Shown here in pieces: positions 9,709 through 17,187 of a stretch of DNA of 41,671 bases; within the stretch, counting starts at the first letter, position 1, and the number at the start of each line of letters is the position of its first letter. The stretch is from contig RECS01000120.1 of NCBI GenBank assembly GCA_007693915.1, positions 1 through 41,671 on the forward strand. Reading direction: 5' to 3'. The stretch is from Saprospirales bacterium. GTDB taxonomy: Bacteria; Bacteroidota; Bacteroidia; Chitinophagales; Saprospiraceae. Below the pieces are notes generated by a model. The model was given only the letters and a program-made list of their open reading frames with translations. It was not told the DNA's origin and did no database searches. Made by a program: the position numbers and the translations under genes.

Positions 9709-10965
9709 ATGGCAGAAGTAATAAAAATGCCCAGAATGAGTGACACCATGGAAGAAGGTGTGATTGTAGCCTGGCATAAAGAAGTAGGAGACACCATTGA
9801 GCCGGGTGATATTTTGGCTGAAGTAGAGACTGACAAGGCCACAATGGATCTTGAAAGCTATCAAGAAGGTACACTTTTGTATATTGGAGTTAAGGAGGGG
9901 GCGGTACCAGTTGATTCTGTAATTGCTGTTATTGGCGAGGAAGGAGAAGATTATCAGGCGGCTCTCGATGCAGAAGGTGGCAGCACTGATAATGATTCCG
10001 GTGAAAAAGAAGGTGAAGAGAAAGAAATTGAGCCTGCTAAATCTAAGAAGGAAGAAGCAAAGAAAGCAGAAGTGAAGGAGGAGCAAGCTGTGGCAGAGGA
10101 TAGTTCTGGAGATGAGCGCATCAAGATTTCCCCACTAGCCAGAAAAATGGCTGAGGAGGCCAATATCGACCCCGCCAACATAGAAGGAACCGGTGAAAAT
10201 GGACGAATAGTTAAGCGAGATGTAGAGAAAGCTATTGAAACAGGAGTAAGCAGCCCGTCTGCTCCAGCTGTTTCTGCAGGACCTGAATTTGAAAAAATAC
10301 CGGTAAGTCAGATGCGAAAAACCATTGCTAAGCGCCTCGGTGAAAGTAAATTCTCAGCACCACATTTCTATCTTACCATAGATATAGACATGAGCAATGC
10401 AATGGCTACACGTAAGCGAATCAATGATCTGATAGCTCCGGATAAAATCTCATTTAATGATTTGGTAGTCAAAGCAAGTGCTGCAGCCCTTAAATTACAT
10501 CCTGCGATTAATTCTTCATGGATGGGTGATCACATACGTCGAAATAATCACATCAATATCGGGGTGGCAGTTGCAGTAGATGAAGGTTTATTGGTGCCTG
10601 TTGTCAAAAATGCTGATGTAAAAACAATGACAACTATCAACAAAGAAGTTGCAGCTTTTGCAGAAAAAGCGAGAAGTAAAAAATTACAGCCGGAAGAAAT
10701 GCAGGGAAATACCTTTACTATCTCCAATCTTGGAATGTTTGGCATTGAAGAATTTACAGCAATTATCAATCCTCCGGATGCCTGTATTATGGCAGTAGGT
10801 GGAATCAGATCAGTACCAGTAGTAGAAAATGGTGAAGTAAAACCTGGACACCGGATGAAAGTAACCCTATCTTGCGATCACAGAGTAGTGGATGGTGCAA
10901 CAGGAGCAAAATTCCTAGCTGACTTCAAAGCCATGCTTGAGGAACCCGTAAGAATGATTGTATAA
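9709..10965 (+). CDS. pyruvate dehydrogenase complex dihydrolipoamide acetyltransferase (E2)
   Basis: A 418-residue 2-oxoacid dehydrogenase E2 subunit that transfers acetyl groups from lipoamide to CoA. Domains: one N-terminal lipoyl domain (1-~75) with the lipoylated Lys43 in [12 protein letters not shown]; a long Lys/Glu-rich linker (about 95-135); a peripheral E1/E3-binding domain (about 137-175, [15 protein letters not shown]); a short Ser/Ala/Pro linker; and the catalytic domain with the active-site motif SCDHRVVDG (His391, Asp395). [11 protein letters not shown] at the N terminus points to pyruvate rather than 2-oxoglutarate dehydrogenase. E1 and E3 genes are not adjacent. Transcription probably ends at the hairpin 24 bp downstream. 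Confidence 0.92.
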   Translation: MAEVIKMPRMSDTMEEGVIVAWHKEVGDTIEPGDILAEVETDKATMDLESYQEGTLLYIGVKEGAVPVDSVIAVIGEEGEDYQAALDAEGGSTDNDSGEKEGEEKEIEPAKSKKEEAKKAEVKEEQAVAEDSSGDERIKISPLARKMAEEANIDPANIEGTGENGRIVKRDVEKAIETGVSSPSAPAVSAGPEFEKIPVSQMRKTIAKRLGESKFSAPHFYLTIDIDMSNAMATRKRINDLIAPDKISFNDLVVKASAAALKLHPAINSSWMGDHIRRNNHINIGVAVAVDEGLLVPVVKNADVKTMTTINKEVAAFAEKARSKKLQPEEMQGNTFTISNLGMFGIEEFTAIINPPDACIMAVGGIRSVPVVENGEVKPGHRMKVTLSCDHRVVDGATGAKFLADFKAMLEEPVRMIV

Positions 10966-10988
10966 ATTTTAGGAGAGATTTAGCGAAG

Positions 10989-11022
10989 AAGGTCATTCTC
11001 AGTTAAGAGGATGGCCTTTTTT
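10989..11022 (+). terminator. intrinsic (rho-independent) terminator after the E2 gene
   Basis: A 12-bp stem AAGGTCATTCTC / GAGGATGGCCTT (two G-U pairs) closes a 6-nt loop AGTTAA and runs into a T-tract (TTTTTT, partly shared with the stem). It begins 24 bp after the E2 stop codon, the standard position for a terminator. Confidence 0.8.
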
Positions 11023-11242
11023 GTTGGTAATACTTTCTGTTTTAGTCTGTCCTAGTTTAATAGTTTTCAGCTCATACCACTTTAGTTTTAATACAAATAC
11101 AATCAAAAAAAGAGATTTGGTGTAGGATAAAAAAGCTGTCTGTGTTTGTTGTATTGTGCAGTCCGAATTTATCCTAATGCGAAATCATTTAAAATAAATT
11201 ATTATTTTTTTTCTTTATATTTTTTTTTCTGAAATATGTAAG

Positions 11243-11250
11243 TAATTTTG
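11243..11250 (+). promoter_or_regulatory. -7 promoter element for the GYDIA kinase gene
   Basis: TAATTTTG matches TAnnTTTG exactly and sits 19 bases before the codon (11270) where homology predicts the protein to start. This limits the leader to about 12-15 nt and argues against any start codon farther upstream. Confidence 0.5.
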
Positions 11251-11269
11251 CAATCAAATACTACTAACC

Positions 11270-12214
11270 ATCGAAACGCACTACGGTAAAGGAAAACTAT
11301 TGTTGACCGGTGAGTACTTAGTACTCAAGGGAGCTACTGCATTTGCCCTTCCTGTAAAAAAAGGACAATCCATAAGTATAAAGAAGGGCAGGGGTTCTGA
11401 CATTAAATGGAAATCCTTTGATTCCAATGGTGATGTTTGGTTTTCAGGTGCCTGTTCTCTTTTTGATCTTAAATTTGAAAAATCGTCAGATCCCGAAATT
11501 GCTGAAAGATTGAGTAATATTCTCAATCAAGCAGTACAATTGAATTCCGACTTTCTATCTCAGTGGTATGGCTTCAAGGTCAATACCAATCTGGAGTTTT
11601 CTAAAGATTGGGGTTTAGGAACTTCCTCCTCACTAGTCTATTGTATAGCACAGTGGGCAGACGTTGAACCCTATGAGCTCTATGAGAGAACTTTTGGTGG
11701 TTCGGGTTATGATATTGCCTGTGCGTCAGCTGACGGTCCCTTGCTTTTCACCAGAACAGAAGAAGAAATTCGGATAACCCACTTGGATTTTTATCCTGAT
11801 TTTAAAGATCAGCTCTATTTTATTTATCTTGGGAAAAAGCAATCTTCTGCTGAAGCAGTTGCCCATTTTAATAATTTTGAAGGAAAAATCAGTTCCAGGC
11901 TTATTGATGACATGAGTCAAATTAGCAAGGCTTGTTCTAATGCCTCCAAGCTCGGAGAATTCACCCGTTGCCTCAATGAATGTGAAGAGATTATTCATCG
12001 AGAATTGAAGCTCGAAAGATTACAACAGACTAATTTCAAAGATTTTGAAGGGACAATAAAAAGTCTTGGTGCATGGGGTGGTGATTTTGCTTTAGTTGCA
12101 TCAGATTTACCACAGGATGTGATAAAAGCTTATTTCTCAAATAAAGGTCTGCATCAACTTTTTTCTTACGAAGAATTGGCGTGCTGTCCGGCACAAACAA
12201 TGGAGTTCGCATAA
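11270..12214 (+). CDS. GYDIA family GHMP kinase with non-ATG start
   Basis: A GHMP-superfamily small-molecule kinase (mevalonate/galactokinase fold) of the Bacteroidota GYDIA family, about 314 residues from this start. The ATP-loop motif GLGTSSS (about 115-121) and the family name motif GSGYDIACA (GYDIA at about 146-150) are both present. The expected N terminus, a short strand then GKGKLLLTGEYLVLKG, begins upstream of the first TTG codons (11300, 11303): the open frame reads I-E-T-H-Y-G-K-G-K-L-L from an ATC at 11270. There is no ATG/GTG in the right place; ATC at 11270 is one base from ATG. Conservative alternatives are the TTG codons at 11300/11303, which would delete the first beta-strand. 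The substrate of this family is not known for certain; a mevalonate-pathway role is often suggested. Confidence 0.82.
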   Translation: METHYGKGKLLLTGEYLVLKGATAFALPVKKGQSISIKKGRGSDIKWKSFDSNGDVWFSGACSLFDLKFEKSSDPEIAERLSNILNQAVQLNSDFLSQWYGFKVNTNLEFSKDWGLGTSSSLVYCIAQWADVEPYELYERTFGGSGYDIACASADGPLLFTRTEEEIRITHLDFYPDFKDQLYFIYLGKKQSSAEAVAHFNNFEGKISSRLIDDMSQISKACSNASKLGEFTRCLNECEEIIHRELKLERLQQTNFKDFEGTIKSLGAWGGDFALVASDLPQDVIKAYFSNKGLHQLFSYEELACCPAQTMEFA

Positions 12215-12281
12215 TAAACCGACACCACAGACTGCAGTTATTGTTTCTCCTTTGGAACATATTGAATTTCAGGAACTTTAT

Positions 12282-12289
12282 TAATTTTG
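12282..12289 (+). promoter_or_regulatory. -7 promoter element for the ECF sigma factor gene
   Basis: TAATTTTG is a perfect TAnnTTTG match, preceded at a 17-base gap by TTG (12262-12264). It lies 69 bases before the TTG start codon at 12359, giving a leader of about 60 nt that contains the palindrome ACGTATACGT (12314-12323). Confidence 0.5.
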
Positions 12290-12358
12290 GGATGTTTTTA
12301 TTATCGTTAGGCAACGTATACGTAGTCCAAAGTATCTCTTATCTGAAGTATTTTAAAA

Positions 12359-12895
12359 TTGACCGATCAAGAATTAATCGATGGTTGTTTAGACAAAAAG
12401 TCTGATTGTGAAAAGCTGTTGTATGAACGCTTGGCACCTGTTCTTTATGCTGTTTGTTTAAGGTTTGCAAGAAATCAAATGGAGGCTGAGGATATTATGC
12501 AGGATGGCTTTATTAAGATTTATGCGAAACTTCATACCTTTAAGCATGAAGGTTCATTTGAGGGGTGGTGCAGAAGAATAATGGTCAACACTGCAATAAA
12601 GTACTTTAAAAAAGGGTCCAATAAGAATGAGTTCAGCAATCTCGAAGATGTCAAAGAAGAGCGGTTTGAGAGCAAGGCGATAGGAAAGATATCAGAAAAG
12701 GAGCTATTAGACTTAATTGATGAGTTGCCGCATGGTTATAAAACTGTTTTTAATCTCCATGCAATTGAGGGCTACAGACATACTGAAATAGCGGAGATGT
12801 TGGGAGTTACTGAAAGTACTTCCCGGACTCAGTTTTACAAAGCCCGAAAAGTGCTTAAAAGTGCATTACAGAAAATGCAGTTAGTATTGATTTAA
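12359..12895 (+). CDS. RNA polymerase sigma factor, ECF (sigma-70) family
   Basis: A 178-residue ECF sigma factor. Sigma-70 region 2 spans about 20-90 (VCLRFARNQMEAEDIMQDGF, then SFEGWCRRIMVNTAIKYFKK for promoter melting), and region 4 spans about 120-172 (LPHGYKTVFNLHAIEGYRHTEIAEMLGVTE with the -35-binding helix-turn-helix). The start is TTG: the resulting MTDQELIDGCLDKK aligns with the usual N terminus of this Bacteroidota ECF group and no ATG lies nearby in frame. The next gene starts 8 bp downstream and encodes a membrane protein likely to control it. There is no classical zinc-finger anti-sigma gene. Confidence 0.92.
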   Translation: MTDQELIDGCLDKKSDCEKLLYERLAPVLYAVCLRFARNQMEAEDIMQDGFIKIYAKLHTFKHEGSFEGWCRRIMVNTAIKYFKKGSNKNEFSNLEDVKEERFESKAIGKISEKELLDLIDELPHGYKTVFNLHAIEGYRHTEIAEMLGVTESTSRTQFYKARKVLKSALQKMQLVLI

Positions 12896-12903
12896 ATTAA
12901 AAA

Positions 12904-14469
12904 ATGAGTAGGGACTCAGGGACATTCGAACATTTATTTAAGGAAAGACTTTACCAACAAAAGGTAAGCCCACCCGCTCATGTCTGGGGTGGTATTGTAG
13001 CTCGTAGAAAGGCTATAGCTAAACGCAAGTGGCTGCTTTTACTATTATTGGTACTGCTTTTATTCTTAGCTTTATTCATTTCTATTTTTAGCTCAGAAAA
13101 AGGTGAATTCGTTCCGTTTGCCGGAGTAGAAAATCCGGAATCAGGTTTAATATCTGCAATTGTAGATACTGAAATGAATGAGGATATCAAATCCACTACC
13201 TTCGATACAGATAAACTTGCCAATCAGGAGATTTTTTCTGGAAGTCAGCAAAATTTATTAGCTACGCTCACATCCTCTGTGTACGATGAGCAGTTCTCTG
13301 GCCTAATTGCCAGTAGTGCTAATACAACCATAAAAAGTCTTGCCGGCCAAACACTGCCGGGGGAATCCTTAACTTTAGATTTAGAGGATAGTTATTCCAC
13401 TTCTTCAATAGAAAAATTACAAGCTGTTGAAGAAAATCCAATAATGAAAGAGAGTACATCTGGTCAGAGCTTGGGAACTCCTCAATTGGAAGGTGAAGGT
13501 TTGAGTGCCGTTTTTGATAGAGGTATAGATGTAGATTCCGAGAATCAGAAGTCAGTAGTGGAGGAAAAATTACATGCCTCATCGGAGGGGGAGTTTTTAT
13601 CTGAACTTGCACTTTTGAATTACCTAAGTAGTCAATCGAGCGAATTTATTGAAAAAAGCGGATCAGAAAGAAAATTAGATTACGAGTTTAATGTTTGTCG
13701 CGTTCCAAATAATCCCATTTGTTTTGATTCGAGGTATCCGTTGAGATTTTTTGCGATCGATTTATTAGCAGGTCCTGACTTTTTTGATAAATTGATAGAA
13801 CCCAAAAGTGAACAATATCGAGAGTATGCAGATATGCGTCTCGAGTCTGAATCTGCCTCATTTTCTTTTGGTGCGATGGCGCGATTCTCCGCAGTTTTCC
13901 AAAATGGTCTTGCCTTGAGAACAGGTATAGCGATCAACCAAATAAATGAAAAATTTACCTGGAAAGACCCCGATGCCGTAAATCGGAGAATAGTTAATGT
14001 TTTGATTGACACCATAATCAATGCACCTATGGACACTACCTTTGTTTTTGATACCCTCTCCATAGTGGAATCAGGCACTAGGGTAAGGGAAATACACAAT
14101 CGTTATCAAATGATTGATATACCCCTACTTGTAGGCGCAGAATTTTACAGTGGCAATTGGACTTTTAGTACTTCAGTCGGACTTATGTTTAATCTCGCCT
14201 TCGAGAAGAGTGGGGAAATATTTGCTGAAAATGGAGAGTTACTTGTAATAAATAACAGTGAGTCCGCAAACGAAATATTTAGAAGTAGTTTAGGAGTGAG
14301 TTTTAATGGAAGCTTAGGTGTGGGTTACCGAATCAGCCCGCAATACTCTATTTTGATTGAACCAAGGGTTAAATATCAACTTAAGCCATTAACCCTTGAT
14401 AATTATGTACTCAATCAAAATTATTTCATTTTTGGAATACAAGCAGGATTGAGGTATAAATTTAAATAA
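12904..14469 (+). CDS. membrane-spanning protein with C-terminal outer-membrane beta-barrel-like domain; putative anti-sigma partner
   Basis: A 521-residue protein in three parts. An N-terminal cytoplasmic segment (1-~40: FEHLFKERLYQQKVSPPAHVWGGIV) is of the type that follows ECF sigma factors in Bacteroidota. A strongly hydrophobic segment (about 42-62, KWLLLLLLVLLLFLALFISI) should cross the inner membrane. A low-complexity Ser/Glu-rich linker (about 65-260) leads to a C-terminal domain (about 275-521) with alternating beta strands ending in GIQAGLRYKFK, typical of PorT-like barrels. It starts 8 bp after the sigma factor stop, so translational coupling and direct regulation of the sigma factor are plausible inferences. 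It could sense periplasmic or outer-membrane state. The name 'outer membrane beta-barrel protein' that homology tools may give would hide the inner-membrane anchor. Confidence 0.72.
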   Translation: MSRDSGTFEHLFKERLYQQKVSPPAHVWGGIVARRKAIAKRKWLLLLLLVLLLFLALFISIFSSEKGEFVPFAGVENPESGLISAIVDTEMNEDIKSTTFDTDKLANQEIFSGSQQNLLATLTSSVYDEQFSGLIASSANTTIKSLAGQTLPGESLTLDLEDSYSTSSIEKLQAVEENPIMKESTSGQSLGTPQLEGEGLSAVFDRGIDVDSENQKSVVEEKLHASSEGEFLSELALLNYLSSQSSEFIEKSGSERKLDYEFNVCRVPNNPICFDSRYPLRFFAIDLLAGPDFFDKLIEPKSEQYREYADMRLESESASFSFGAMARFSAVFQNGLALRTGIAINQINEKFTWKDPDAVNRRIVNVLIDTIINAPMDTTFVFDTLSIVESGTRVREIHNRYQMIDIPLLVGAEFYSGNWTFSTSVGLMFNLAFEKSGEIFAENGELLVINNSESANEIFRSSLGVSFNGSLGVGYRISPQYSILIEPRVKYQLKPLTLDNYVLNQNYFIFGIQAGLRYKFK

Positions 14470-14624
14470 ACTCCAATCTTGCTGGATTTTGCATTGCTAA
14501 ATAAAAATTATTTCTTAAAGCCCTTTAAAGGGGCAACGGAAATCAATTATATAGTCTCTTAAGGTCGAAAGTTTAATCACGGTAAGTTTTTACTATTATA
14601 AATGATCATAGAAACAGAAATTAG

Positions 14625-15578
14625 ATGTCCAGAATTTTCTTCATAGTTTTAATCATCTTTACTTTCTTATTGACCGCATGTGTCAAAGAAACTGACTACT
14701 TTATTCCAGATGGTACTTTTGAGTTTGTTGGGGATGTACAAGCACTGCGACAAGAATTGAGACCGGAGACTGTATTTGTAAATTTCGAAATGCCTGAAGA
14801 AGAAACAATTATACCAATTTCTGATAGGGTTCATCTGCTTGTGGATGAAGGTACCCTTTTAGATGAAGATGGAAACTCTTTCTCGGGTGAAGTTGAGGTA
14901 AGCTTAAGAACTGCGGCTGAAATCAGTGAATGGGCAGGATGGGATTTTTCTATGATAACTGAAGATGGCTTCCTCGATGCAATAGCTTCACAAAAAATTA
15001 AATTTCATTCAGCTGATCATATAAAATTAAAAATTAATCCCGACAATCCACCTCTTATCAGGTGGTTAAGTGAAGAAGAAAGAAAAGAAGTTTACTTATT
15101 TAAAAGAGATAAAGGAAGCTATAAATGGAATTTCCACTCAACAGATGTAGTATTCGTTGAGAGAGAAGAAATTACTGACGGAGTAGCAGAAACCACCCGG
15201 GGATATGAATTTACAATTAGCGATGAGGGATGGTATACTATAGGAACTGAATTACTCATGCCCCACGGATCTGATATTTGCTTAAAACACAGTGAGGGAT
15301 TCACAAAAAAGAATACTACTTCATTTGTTACTTTTAAGAACCACAATACTCTTGTAATTTTGAATGGCTGGGATACTGCCAATCCCTATAAAAACTGCAA
15401 TAGCCTTTTAAGACTTCCCATAAATGAAGACGTAAAAGTAGCTTCAATAGCCGGCATTTCAGGAAACAGATATTTCTTTGATCAAGTGAGTTTTAATTTA
15501 AGTCCATCAGAAATTGAAATTGAGATGAATCCCAAAAGAAATAGTCTAAATCAAATTTTGAATCGCTTGAATAATTAA
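14625..15578 (+). CDS. putative lipoprotein of unknown function
   Basis: A 317-residue protein with a lipoprotein signal peptide (MSRIFFIVLIIFTFLLTAC; acylated Cys19) followed by V-K-E-T. The body is predicted beta-rich; a segment near residues 60-110 (HLLVDEGTLLDEDGNSFSGEVEVSLR) resembles the strand pattern of carboxypeptidase-regulatory-like or ZU5/fibronectin-type beta-sandwich domains, but I cannot name a family with confidence. It lies 155 bp after the barrel-tailed partner of the ECF sigma factor and may belong to the same envelope-stress or surface module. No catalytic motif is visible. Confidence 0.7.
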   Translation: MSRIFFIVLIIFTFLLTACVKETDYFIPDGTFEFVGDVQALRQELRPETVFVNFEMPEEETIIPISDRVHLLVDEGTLLDEDGNSFSGEVEVSLRTAAEISEWAGWDFSMITEDGFLDAIASQKIKFHSADHIKLKINPDNPPLIRWLSEEERKEVYLFKRDKGSYKWNFHSTDVVFVEREEITDGVAETTRGYEFTISDEGWYTIGTELLMPHGSDICLKHSEGFTKKNTTSFVTFKNHNTLVILNGWDTANPYKNCNSLLRLPINEDVKVASIAGISGNRYFFDQVSFNLSPSEIEIEMNPKRNSLNQILNRLNN

Positions 15579-15700
15579 TTTATACCCTTCATTAAATTTT
15601 TCCAGTCGCATTGGATGAAAAAGACGATCTTCATTGCAAATAATAGGCTCTTTAGGAAACCAAACTCTTCTTTTTTCGTTAAATCCTAAAAGTGAATACT

Positions 15701-16303
15701 ATGTCAACGACTACAAAAAGTCCGGTGATGCTATATACAGAGCAAACACCCAATCCGGAATCCCTTAAATACGTTACCAATAAAATGTTGTTTCAAGGCA
15801 CAGCAGATTTCATGGATGAAGAAACGGCTATAGAGTGGAGCCCACTGGCAGCGGATTTATTTTCTTTACCCTATGTAAAAGGGGTCTATATCTGCAACAA
15901 CTTTGTTACTGTTACCAAAGAGCTTAATTATGCTTGGGAGGATGTTATGCTGAATTTAAAATCCTACCTAAAAGAGTATATTGAGTCAGGAAAAGGTATC
16001 ATTAATGAAGGGTATGAAGAAGCCAAAAAGCAATGGGAAATGGAAGCCGAGGAATACTCCGGTGACGATGCTGATATCGTGGTAAAAATTAAAGACATGA
16101 TTCAAACTTATGTCAAACCTGCGGTCGAAATGGACGGTGGAAATATCGAATTTAAAGCTTATGAAGATGGGGTAGTCACCCTTGTGATGCAGGGTGCATG
16201 TAGTGGCTGTCCTTCATCTACAGTAACACTTAAAGCAGGTATCGAAGGTATGCTCAAAAGAATGGTTCCTCAGGTGAAAGAGGTAGTGGCCGAAATGGGA
16301 TAA
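15701..16303 (+). CDS. Nfu/NifU family iron-sulfur cluster scaffold protein
   Basis: A 200-residue iron-sulfur carrier. The N-terminal part (about 10-95, beginning LYTEQTPNPESLKYVTNKML) is the Nfu_N domain found in mitochondrial NFU1 and Bacteroidota proteins. The C-terminal part (about 125-200) is the NifU domain with the cluster-binding CSGC motif (Cys167 and Cys170, CSGCPSS). Two Nfu protomers share a [4Fe-4S] cluster through these cysteines and hand it to apo-enzymes. ATG at 15701 is preferred over an in-frame GTG nine bases earlier (15692), which would add only three residues. The phosphatase gene follows 12 bp later, so the two are probably cotranscribed. Confidence 0.92.
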   Translation: MSTTTKSPVMLYTEQTPNPESLKYVTNKMLFQGTADFMDEETAIEWSPLAADLFSLPYVKGVYICNNFVTVTKELNYAWEDVMLNLKSYLKEYIESGKGIINEGYEEAKKQWEMEAEEYSGDDADIVVKIKDMIQTYVKPAVEMDGGNIEFKAYEDGVVTLVMQGACSGCPSSTVTLKAGIEGMLKRMVPQVKEVVAEMG

Positions 16304-16315
16304 TTATTTTCGCTT

Positions 16316-17116
16316 ATGACCCTCCCAGACTTACCTGTTTCCTTTGAATTTGACCTTATTGGTATTGCCTCTGAGGTCGGTGAATGGATAAAAAATCAGC
16401 AAAGACAATTAGAATTGGAGGATGTCCAGCTTAAGGGGCACAATGATTTGGTCTCCTATGTAGATAAAACCGCTGAGTCAATGCTCACAGAGCGCCTACA
16501 CCAACTACTTCCTGCAGGTTTCCTTACGGAAGAAGATGTTACTGAGGATAGTAATGACGATTTGGTTTGGGTAATTGATCCACTAGACGGAACTACCAAT
16601 TTCATTCATGGTCTTCCGATTTACTCGGTGAGTATTGCGCTTAAGTATCAATCAGAATATTTGGCAGGAGTGGTTTCATTACCCACAACGAACGAAAATT
16701 TTTCTGCAATAAAAGGAATGGGGGCTAAGCTCAATGGTAAATCCATCTCAGTTTCAAAGCAACATAAATTAAAGGGTGCTCTGATTGCTACAGGTTTTCC
16801 TTATCATGATTTTGGACAGCTAGATGAGTATTTGGATTTACTCAAAAAATTTATACTGTCTACCAGGGGGGTAAGACGTATGGGTTCTGCCGCAATTGAT
16901 CTTGCTTATACAGCAGCCGGTCATTTCGATGGGTTTTATGAATACGGACTCAATGAGTGGGATATAGCAGCAGGCAGCTTGATTTTACAGGAAGCAGGAG
17001 GTACTGTATCTTCCTGGAAAAATGACGATAAGTTTGTTTCCCAAAAAACAATACTTGCCTCCAACAGCCTTATTCATGCTGAATGCCTTGGATTGATTCA
17101 GTCTGTTTTTGATTAA
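16316..17116 (+). CDS. inositol monophosphatase family protein
   Basis: A 266-residue Mg2+-dependent sugar/inositol phosphatase. Metal-binding motifs are complete: E72-E73 in LTEEDV, WVIDPLDGTTNF (Asp88, Asp91), and the C-terminal NEWDIAAGSLILQEAGG (Asp216). The family includes inositol-1-phosphatase (SuhB) and the 3'(2'),5'-bisphosphate nucleotidase CysQ. The closely spaced WVIDPLDGTTNFIHG signature and overall length fit the SuhB-like branch, but the physiological substrate cannot be assigned from sequence. It sits 12 bp downstream of the Nfu gene and has no signal peptide, so it is cytoplasmic. Confidence 0.9.
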   Translation: MTLPDLPVSFEFDLIGIASEVGEWIKNQQRQLELEDVQLKGHNDLVSYVDKTAESMLTERLHQLLPAGFLTEEDVTEDSNDDLVWVIDPLDGTTNFIHGLPIYSVSIALKYQSEYLAGVVSLPTTNENFSAIKGMGAKLNGKSISVSKQHKLKGALIATGFPYHDFGQLDEYLDLLKKFILSTRGVRRMGSAAIDLAYTAAGHFDGFYEYGLNEWDIAAGSLILQEAGGTVSSWKNDDKFVSQKTILASNSLIHAECLGLIQSVFD

Positions 17117-17175
17117 TTGGTCTGCATTCAGGCTGCAATAGTCGAAAAAGCTCATTAAGCCAATTCTATTTTTTC

Positions 17176-17183
17176 TATATTTG
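17176..17183 (+). promoter_or_regulatory. -7-like element almost touching the ABC permease ATG
   Basis: TATATTTG is an exact TAnnTTTG match whose last base lies only 4 bases before the ATG at 17188. If active, transcription would start at or next to the A of the ATG, giving a leaderless mRNA. No upstream TTTG element is seen. Confidence 0.35.
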
Positions 17184-17187
17184 AATC

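Larger units (their letters stand above)
10966..11269. other. intergenic region between E2 and GYDIA kinase genes
   Basis: About 300 bp containing the E2 terminator at its start and the kinase promoter box at its end. Between them is a perfect 9-bp inverted repeat (TAGGATAAA at 11123-11131, TTTATCCTA at 11168-11176) with a 36-nt spacer, of unknown meaning. No gene is visible. Confidence 0.4.

Noticed and set aside
11123-11176. 9-bp inverted repeat as a riboswitch or terminator
   Set aside because: The spacer is long and lacks a recognisable conserved core; it is noted under the intergenic region only.
14506-14540. GCCCTTTAAAGGGGC inverted repeat as terminator of the sigma factor operon
   Set aside because: The arms have a one-base bulge and no loop, and there is no T-run after it.
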